From assembly GCA_902795255.1 (NCBI GenBank), contig CADBKS010000038.1:1-17939 (forward strand): 17,939 nt of DNA, given 5' to 3'. Shown here in pieces: positions 13,499 through 17,939 of this stretch. The position numbers were made by a program, and so were the translations under genes. Position 1 is the stretch's first letter; every line of letters starts with the position of its first letter. Source of the DNA: an uncultured Chloroflexota bacterium (lineage in GTDB: Bacteria; Chloroflexota; Anaerolineae; Anaerolineales; Anaerolineaceae). Under the pieces are notes generated by a model, which made no database searches, had not been told where the DNA came from, and was given only the letters and a program-made list of their open reading frames with translations.

Positions 13499-14486
13499 AA
13501 AATTCAATATCAAAAATATTCTGTCGAACTATGCGCTTTATTTCATCATGATCCTGATGGTCATCGTTATCGGCAGCATGTCACCGAAGTTTTTCTCATG
13601 GCGTGTTCTGCGCGACATTCTGATGCAGAGTTCGACCCGTATCATTGTGGCACTGGGTTGTCTGTTCATCCTGATTTCAGGGTCGGCAGACCTCTCGGGC
13701 GGACGTACGGTCGGTCTGACCGCTGTGATTGCCGGATCTCTGGCCCAGAAAGCTGACTATTATATCAAATTCTGGAACCTGCCGGAATTACCGCCGATCG
13801 TTCCGATTTTCGCCGCGGTCCTTGTCGGTCTGATCGTAGGTCTGCTCAACGGTTTTACCGTTTCCAAGCTGAAGGTCCCGGCCTTTCTGGCAACGCTGGG
13901 CTGGATGATGGTCGTTTACGGCACGAACCTGCTGCTGTGCAACAAACCACCGAACAATTCCCAGCCTCTGGGCGGTTTTCTGAAGAACTTCACCAATCTC
14001 GGTTCCGGAAACATTGCCGGAATTCCGATCATCGTGTTCTTCGCGCTGGGAATGTGTATCATCGTCCATGTTCTGCTGACAAAAACCACACTCGGGCGTG
14101 AGATTTTCTCCGTTGGCTCCAATGCTGAAGCTGCCCGTGTCTCCGGTATCAACGTCTTCAAAATCCAGATGATCACCTTTGCTCTGGCCGGTGCCTGTTA
14201 CGGTCTGGCCGGTGCACTGGAAGCTGCCCGTACCGGTTCCGCCAACAGCTCCTACGGGAATGGCTATGAAATGGACGCAATTGCTTCCTGTATCGTCGGA
14301 GGATGTTCCATGACCGGCGGTGTCGGTTCCGTGATCGGTGTTTTTCTGGGTGTGATCATTTTCAACGTGATCAATTACGGTCTGACCTTTATCGGTCTGT
14401 CCTCCTATTGGCAGTGGGTTGTCAAAGGCCTGATCATTATCATCGCCGTCTCCATCGACATGCGGAAGTACAGCTCGAACAAATAA
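13488..14486 (+). CDS. mglC: Sugar ABC transporter permease
   Basis: The 332-residue, very hydrophobic protein starts at ATG 13488 inside the last codons of the ATPase gene. It matches the BPD_transp_2 family (MglC/RbsC/XylH), with about eight to ten membrane segments. SGSADLSGG (64-72) corresponds to the GGIDLSVG-type motif, and GREIFSVGSNAEAARVSGI (203-221) is the cytoplasmic loop that contacts the ATPase. Gly-rich segments near residue 275 and a final hydrophobic helix are as expected. Length is normal for the family. It forms a homodimeric channel for the sugar delivered by the binding protein. The next gene begins 11 bases after the stop. Confidence 0.9.
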   Translation: MQTKKFNIKNILSNYALYFIMILMVIVIGSMSPKFFSWRVLRDILMQSSTRIIVALGCLFILISGSADLSGGRTVGLTAVIAGSLAQKADYYIKFWNLPELPPIVPIFAAVLVGLIVGLLNGFTVSKLKVPAFLATLGWMMVVYGTNLLLCNKPPNNSQPLGGFLKNFTNLGSGNIAGIPIIVFFALGMCIIVHVLLTKTTLGREIFSVGSNAEAARVSGINVFKIQMITFALAGACYGLAGALEAARTGSANSSYGNGYEMDAIASCIVGGCSMTGGVGSVIGVFLGVIIFNVINYGLTFIGLSSYWQWVVKGLIIIIAVSIDMRKYSSNK

Positions 14487-14497
14487 AGGGGGATGCT

Positions 14498-15559
14498 ATG
14501 CTTTATGATGAATGCCTGAAGGTTCTCAGGGAAAAGGGAGAACTCATCCGCAAGGGCGCTTTGGAAATCTGCGTGAAACCGGTTCCGGAAAGTTCCGAAC
14601 CCGGAACGGTCGATCCGAGAGAAGCCCATTGGTTCCGCGTCAAACCGACCGGACCAAACATCAAAGACCCGGCACATCTGACAGGAGCGGAGATTCATGC
14701 GATTCGCACATCCATGGGCTGTGTCAGCGTAGACCTCAGCCATGATGTCACGACCGAAATCCGGGTAATCACAACCGGTGCGGGAGATCTTCCGATCCTG
14801 ATCTATACACCGCAAAAGGGCAAGAGTCCGAAACCGGTTGTGGTCTACATCCATGGCGGTGGTTTTTTTGGCGGTACAGCCCGTGTGATTGAAAATGCCT
14901 GCAAGTCTCTGGCTGATAAAGCTGATGCGGTAGTCGTCAGTGTCGATTATGACCTGGCACCGGAGCACAAATTCCCACATCAGGTCACCCAATGCTATCA
15001 GACCGTACGCTGGGTCCATGACCATGCCGAAGAGCTGGGTATTGATCCGGAAAAAATCGCTGTTTCCGGTGACTCAGCCGGCGGAAATTTGTCAGCTGCC
15101 TGCTGCGTTCTGGACGAAGAAAAGCTCATCAAGCTGCAGTTGCTGCTCTATCCCGGTGCATTCAACCGCACTGAAGAAGAGATCGGATGGTCACTGGATC
15201 AGTATGATCTCCGGAAAGATGTTGAGATCAAGATGGAATTGATCAACGACATCCGGAACATGGTTCCGTTTACTACCGCTTTGTATGTAGAAAATGAGAG
15301 CCAGATCCATGATCCGCGTGCTTCGATCGGTGATGCGAAAGATTACAGCTGTTTCCCGCCCACTTTCATTGCTGTGGGAGAATATGACTACCTCCGCATT
15401 CAGGATGAACTCTATGGGCAGAAACTGGCAGAAGCCGGCATTCCCGTCCGCTTTGTTGAATACAAAGGTATGGGGCATGCATTTTGGGAACACACCGGTG
15501 AATTTCCGCAGGCGGAAGACAGCACAGAGGAGATGGCCGCTCTGGTTCGGAAGCTCTGA
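14498..15559 (+). CDS. Alpha/beta hydrolase, hormone-sensitive-lipase type esterase
   Basis: The start is ATG 14498 behind AAAGGGGG, and the longer frame to 14303 is out of context because it overlaps the permease. The 353-residue protein has an N-terminal cap region, the oxyanion motif HGGG (119-122, VVVYIHGGGFFGG), DLAPEHKFP (152-160), the nucleophile elbow GDSAGG (S193), the acid D297 in AVGEYDYLR and the base H327 in GMGHAFW. These are the marks of the HSL/family IV carboxylesterases (alpha/beta hydrolase fold 3). There is no signal peptide, so it acts in the cytoplasm. Being last in the sugar transport operon, it probably removes an acetyl or other acyl group from the imported sugar or glycoside. 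That substrate is inferred from context only. Confidence 0.88.
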   Translation: MLYDECLKVLREKGELIRKGALEICVKPVPESSEPGTVDPREAHWFRVKPTGPNIKDPAHLTGAEIHAIRTSMGCVSVDLSHDVTTEIRVITTGAGDLPILIYTPQKGKSPKPVVVYIHGGGFFGGTARVIENACKSLADKADAVVVSVDYDLAPEHKFPHQVTQCYQTVRWVHDHAEELGIDPEKIAVSGDSAGGNLSAACCVLDEEKLIKLQLLLYPGAFNRTEEEIGWSLDQYDLRKDVEIKMELINDIRNMVPFTTALYVENESQIHDPRASIGDAKDYSCFPPTFIAVGEYDYLRIQDELYGQKLAEAGIPVRFVEYKGMGHAFWEHTGEFPQAEDSTEEMAALVRKL

Positions 15560-15587
15560 ATATAAAATAAATAATTCAAAACAAAAA

Positions 15588-15630
15588 GAAAAGGGCTTGG
15601 ATTTCAGGCCCTTTTCCTTTTGTTTATTGC
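15588..15630. terminator. Bidirectional terminator between the esterase and the MFS gene
   Basis: GAAAAGGGC (15588-15596) and GCCCTTTTC (15608-15616) form a 9-bp stem with an 11-base loop. T-rich sequence follows on the plus strand, and the A-rich upstream side gives T-rich sequence on the minus strand. It separates convergent genes. Confidence 0.8.
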
Positions 15631-15647
15631 TTTTTTGTTTTGTGTTC

Positions 15648-16826
15648 TCAGTTCTGCCGTTTGACCGCCATTACACTCAGCACCAAAACGATCGGGAAGA
15701 AAATACCCGCAAGGATTCCCGCCTGGATGTTTTCCCCCATCAGGTGAGATACACTTCCCACAATAGCAGGTCCGGCTGCGCCGCCTAAATCACCTGCCAA
15801 AGCCAGAAAGGCGAATAAGGCCGTACCACCCTTGGGGAGCTTTGCGGATGATATACTGATGGAACCGGGCCACATAATACCTACAGAGAAACCGCACAGC
15901 ATACAGCCGATCAGACCCATGACAGGCCATTTGGCAAACGCAGCCAACAGGTAACTGCACAGGCACAGCACACCGGAAGCAATCATAAAGCCGGACAAAT
16001 CCACTTTTTCACCATATTTTCCGTACCATACCCGGCTGAGTCCCATGAATACCGCAAACCCACAAGCGCCCAGCAAATCGCCGGTGGTCTTTGTTACCCC
16101 CAGCGCGGATTCCGCGAAAGCAGAAGCCCATTGTGCCATGGATAGCTCAGATGCCCCCGCGCACACCATCAGCACGACAAAAAGCCAGAATATTTTCGTT
16201 TTCAACAGCTGTCCGATGGTCATACTCTTGCCTTCATTGACGATTGGTTCAATCGGACAGACTGCAAAATTGGTAATGTTGTACAGCGGAATTACAGCCC
16301 ATAAGCAGGACAATATGCGCCAGTTTTCAGTGCCGAATATCGTGAAAAAGACTGTTGACAGAAGGATCGTACCCAAGGCGCCCCAGCAATAGAATGAATG
16401 CAGCAGGCTCATCATACCGGCTTTTCCTTCAAACGGACAGGCTTCGATGATTGGACTGCAAAGCACTTCGATCAATCCACTGCCGATCGCGTAAATGATC
16501 ACACAAAGCAGAATTCCCTCAAAGGGACGGGGAAAAAGGTCCGGAACAAAAGAGAGCATGACCAGCCCGGCCCCGGCCAGGATCTGTGAGATGACGATGC
16601 TTTTCCTGTAACCGATCCGGTCCACAAATTTTGCGCAGAAAAAATCCACGATCAGCTGCGTCAGAAAAAATGTCAGCGGGATCAATGCAAGATCAGCATA
16701 GGAAATGTCATAGGTCTTGTAAAACGTTAGAAATAACAAAGGAATAAAATTTGCTACGATCGCCTGTGTGACGAAACCAAGATAGCAGGCAAGTTTTGTT
16801 TTTTTGTAGTTTTTTTCTTCATTCAT
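15648..16826 (-). CDS. Major facilitator superfamily transporter
   Basis: The 392-residue protein is taken from ATG 16826 (MNEEKNYKKTKLACYLGF). A TTG in the same frame at 16847 is less likely. The Shine-Dalgarno GGAG is 13 bases away, which is long. The sequence shows about 12 membrane helices. The MFS motif A-like loop DRIGYRKS (69-76) lies between helices 2 and 3, and a central loop with acidic/basic residues (VNEGKSMTIGQLLKTK) separates the two halves. Gly-rich helices (GLIGCMLCGFSVGIMWPGSI) resemble the sugar:proton symporter side of the superfamily (FucP-like), so a sugar or related small molecule is plausible, but the substrate is not determinable. It starts five bases after the recombinase-fragment stop and may share its transcript. 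Confidence 0.85.
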   Translation of the reverse strand: MNEEKNYKKTKLACYLGFVTQAIVANFIPLLFLTFYKTYDISYADLALIPLTFFLTQLIVDFFCAKFVDRIGYRKSIVISQILAGAGLVMLSFVPDLFPRPFEGILLCVIIYAIGSGLIEVLCSPIIEACPFEGKAGMMSLLHSFYCWGALGTILLSTVFFTIFGTENWRILSCLWAVIPLYNITNFAVCPIEPIVNEGKSMTIGQLLKTKIFWLFVVLMVCAGASELSMAQWASAFAESALGVTKTTGDLLGACGFAVFMGLSRVWYGKYGEKVDLSGFMIASGVLCLCSYLLAAFAKWPVMGLIGCMLCGFSVGIMWPGSISISSAKLPKGGTALFAFLALAGDLGGAAGPAIVGSVSHLMGENIQAGILAGIFFPIVLVLSVMAVKRQN

Positions 16827-16831
16827 GGTGA

Positions 16832-17347
16832 TTATTCTACTCCGCAAGCCTTGATTTTACGAGATGTTATGATAAACAAATCAAGAAGAGATGCTGTTAA
16901 CGTGATTTGGGTATTAATTGCAACCGAATCCTTGGGAAGTTTTTGAGTAAGTTCATCAATCAGCTGCTGATCAGCTTTTTGGTCACGTTCATATTTTTCA
17001 AAATTCTGGTGAACTCCGGAGACAGTATATGCATCACGGCGCCGCTCCATTCGATTTCTGACTCTCGTTATCTGTTCTTTTAGCTCACGACAGGTATCAG
17101 TTTCTGATCCTCTTGCGATAATTTGATCTATCCAATTCCTTGGCAGATTGATTGACGGAACAAAATTTGAAACAAGGTTATCAAGAAATGGAGCCTGAAT
17201 TTGTTTGCCGTCATCCTTGCATTCAAGTCCTCTTTCATCTGAGTAATCTTTATAATTACAGGACCATTCTGTAGAGAAAACTCGTAATCTTCTACGACAT
17301 GTTTCACAACATACTAGGTTCTGAACCATATACCTAGCTTTCAGCAT
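16832..17347 (-). pseudogene. C-terminal fragment of a large serine recombinase (zinc ribbon and coiled coil)
   Basis: The 171-residue frame has the recombinase zinc beta-ribbon pattern near its start: C14-x2-C17 in NLVCCETCRRRLRV, then C30 (TEWSCNY) and C43 (GLECKDD). A long charged helix follows at about 80-140 (TCRELKEQITRVRNRMERRR, then QNFEKYERDQKADQQLIDEL), the coiled-coil motif of large serine integrases. A hydrophobic tail (LLDLFIITSRKIKACGVE) ends it. The catalytic N-terminal domain (resolvase fold) and the recombinase domain are absent, and an in-frame TAA lies six codons before the ATG. It is therefore a truncated integrase, or less likely a stand-alone zinc-ribbon/coiled-coil protein. 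Its start overlaps the stop of a small upstream ORF by 14 bases, which hints at translational coupling. Confidence 0.65.
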
Positions 17348-17480
17348 CGTATTTTGTTCTTGTTATGGTGAAGAGATTATCCCCTTCATCATAGCTATGG
17401 ATTGCAAATCCACAACCAGACAATCGAAATAATGAGACTTTGGAAATGATAGCGTGACATGGAATATCTTTCAGGCTCAT
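17334..17480 (-). CDS. Small ORF, 48 residues, overlapping the recombinase fragment
   Basis: The frame starts at ATG 17480 (MSLKDIPCHAIISKVSLFRL) and ends at a TAG inside the first codons of the recombinase fragment. It contains a polar C-terminal half (AIHSYDEGDNLFTITRTKYD) that looks protein-like. A GGAAG sits very close to the ATG. It overlaps the end of the ORF at 17395-17535 in another frame. It could be a real coupled gene or a piece of a frameshifted longer one. No family is recognised. Confidence 0.4.
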   Translation of the reverse strand: MSLKDIPCHAIISKVSLFRLSGCGFAIHSYDEGDNLFTITRTKYDAES

Positions 17481-17535
17481 TCTCTTCCATGATTACATAG
17501 ATGATCTGAAGATATCGAATATCTGAAACATCCAT
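17395..17535 (-). CDS. Small ORF, 46 residues, with good ribosome binding site
   Basis: The frame starts at ATG 17535 with AAAGGGG six bases upstream, the best initiation signal of this group. It begins MDVSDIRYLQIIYVIMEENE and ends at TAG 17395-17397. Its second half (SLIISIVWLWICNP) is hydrophobic and overlaps the 48-residue ORF in another frame. A frameshift after MEEN would fuse the two into one protein of about 67 residues. No family is recognised. Confidence 0.4.
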   Translation of the reverse strand: MDVSDIRYLQIIYVIMEENEPERYSMSRYHFQSLIISIVWLWICNP

Positions 17536-17561
17536 TTAGAACCCCTTTCCGGAAAAGTCTT

Positions 17562-17591
17562 TTAAACAAAAAACGGGCTTTTCCATCCCGT
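17562..17591 (-). terminator. Minus-strand terminator-like hairpin before the small ORFs
   Basis: On the minus strand ACGGG and CCCGT (17573-17591) pair and are followed by TTTTTTGTTT (about 17572-17563). It lies just upstream of the AAAGGGG ribosome binding site at 17542-17548, so it could insulate the small ORFs or act as a leader attenuator. Confidence 0.55.
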
Positions 17592-17657
17592 CCTTTAATA
17601 TAGGGGAGAAAAAAAACCGGTTATGAAAAGAAACAAATATGACAAATGTAATTAAAA

Positions 17658-17686
17658 AAAGTAACTTTTGTAAAAAAAGTTACTTT
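17658..17686. promoter_or_regulatory. Two palindromes AAAGTWACTTT forming a larger hairpin
   Basis: AAAGTAACTTT (17658-17668) and AAAGTTACTTT (17676-17686) are each 11-bp palindromes with centres 18 bp apart. Together they form a 12-bp hairpin, followed on the minus strand by a T7 tract. They could be tandem operator half-sites for a dimeric regulator or an AT-rich minus-strand terminator. The remaining sequence to 17878 also contains the 12-mer shared with the element at 3953-4035 and a short CTTCG-TTGG-CGAAG hairpin (17768-17781). Confidence 0.45.
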
Positions 17687-17878
17687 GTGCGGGAATGACG
17701 GGGCTTAAACCCTCCCGTTGTACTCTGCCTTGACAGGTTTCTCTTCTCTTATTATTTTAGCATGAACCTTCGTTGGCGAAGACACTTTCATTTTGTCGAT
17801 ACAACAATCTATCTGCACCTGACAGCTAAAATCATTCCAGTATAATCAATATCCGTTTCCCCAATTATTCGCATCTGC

Positions 17879-17939
17879 TTACTCTTTTCTCTTCACCGGC
17901 ACCCAGATCGCGCTATGGTAATCGGGATCTGTTTTTTCT
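17879..17939 (-). CDS. C-terminal end of a gene entering from the right edge
   Basis: On the minus strand the last 19 codons before a TAA (17879-17881) read EKTDPDYHSAIWVPVKRKE. Codon use is like the other genes. The AIWVPVKRKE ending resembles the last strand of GyrI-like effector-binding domains (often EIWIPVKK), found in AraC- and MerR-type regulators. The piece is too short for a firm assignment, and most of the gene is outside the window. Confidence 0.5.
   Translation of the reverse strand, partial: EKTDPDYHSAIWVPVKRKE

Noticed and set aside
17619..17655. Ten-codon ORF MKRNKYDKCN upstream of the palindromes
   Set aside because: It is too short to support, and there is no downstream plus-strand gene for it to lead.

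Overview
The window looks like chromosomal DNA of an anaerobic, probably gut- or rumen-type bacterium of moderate GC content. Ribosome binding sites are purine-rich AGGAGG types. A galactose/methylgalactoside-type ABC operon, an HSL-type esterase and a 2,3-BPG-dependent phosphoglycerate mutase relative suggest a carbohydrate-using Firmicute-like host, but the sugar-binding protein has a signal-peptidase-I type leader rather than a lipobox, so the phylum is not certain. No rRNA, tRNA or CRISPR array was recognised.

Layout. 1-1061 (-): unrecognised protein running off the left edge. 1062-1644: a promoter-like dyad and a possible decayed small ORF. 1645-2688 (+): a CARF plus PD-(D/E)XK nuclease related to Card1/Can2 (DUF1887-like), a type III CRISPR-type effector with no CRISPR locus in view. 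2760-3000: a dense cluster of strong hairpins containing three GCGAAGC cores. 3130-3783 (+): zinc-ribbon/helical protein. 3784-4082: terminators and an 83-nt palindromic MITE/REP-like element between convergent genes. 4083-7960: an AT-richer accessory segment with a hypothetical gene (-), an HTH/WYL-type regulator (+), a protein with an unknown N-terminal domain fused to two tandem gamma-glutamylcyclotransferase-like (GGCT) domains (+), and an HNH endonuclease (+). 8067-9632 (-): Ser-rich, zinc-ribbon, single-TM protein with two C-terminal repeats. 10008-10799 (-): GpmA-like protein whose catalytic His motif is gone. 10830-15559 (+): mglB-mglA-mglC-like sugar ABC transporter followed by an alpha/beta hydrolase. 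15648-16826 (-): MFS transporter. 16832-17535 (-): zinc-ribbon/coiled-coil C-terminus of a large serine recombinase preceded by two small overlapping ORFs. 17536-17878: hairpins and paired palindromes. 17879-17939 (-): C-terminal end of another gene.

How the parts fit. 10830-15559 reads as one inducible sugar uptake unit: a promoter (TTTAAA-N17-TAAAAT), a 17-bp palindromic operator just after the predicted start site, binding protein, an intercistronic hairpin, ATPase, an overlapping permease, and an esterase that could remove acyl groups from the imported sugar. The divergent gpmA-like gene overlaps this promoter with a degenerate 5' end, which looks like a rearrangement junction. The left half resembles a defence/accessory region: an orphan CARF nuclease with a non-canonical ligand motif, an HNH nuclease beside a regulator and a GGCT-fusion protein, and recombinase remains at the far right. 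The best candidates for something undescribed are the regulator/GGCT-fusion/HNH cluster and the orphan CARF nuclease.
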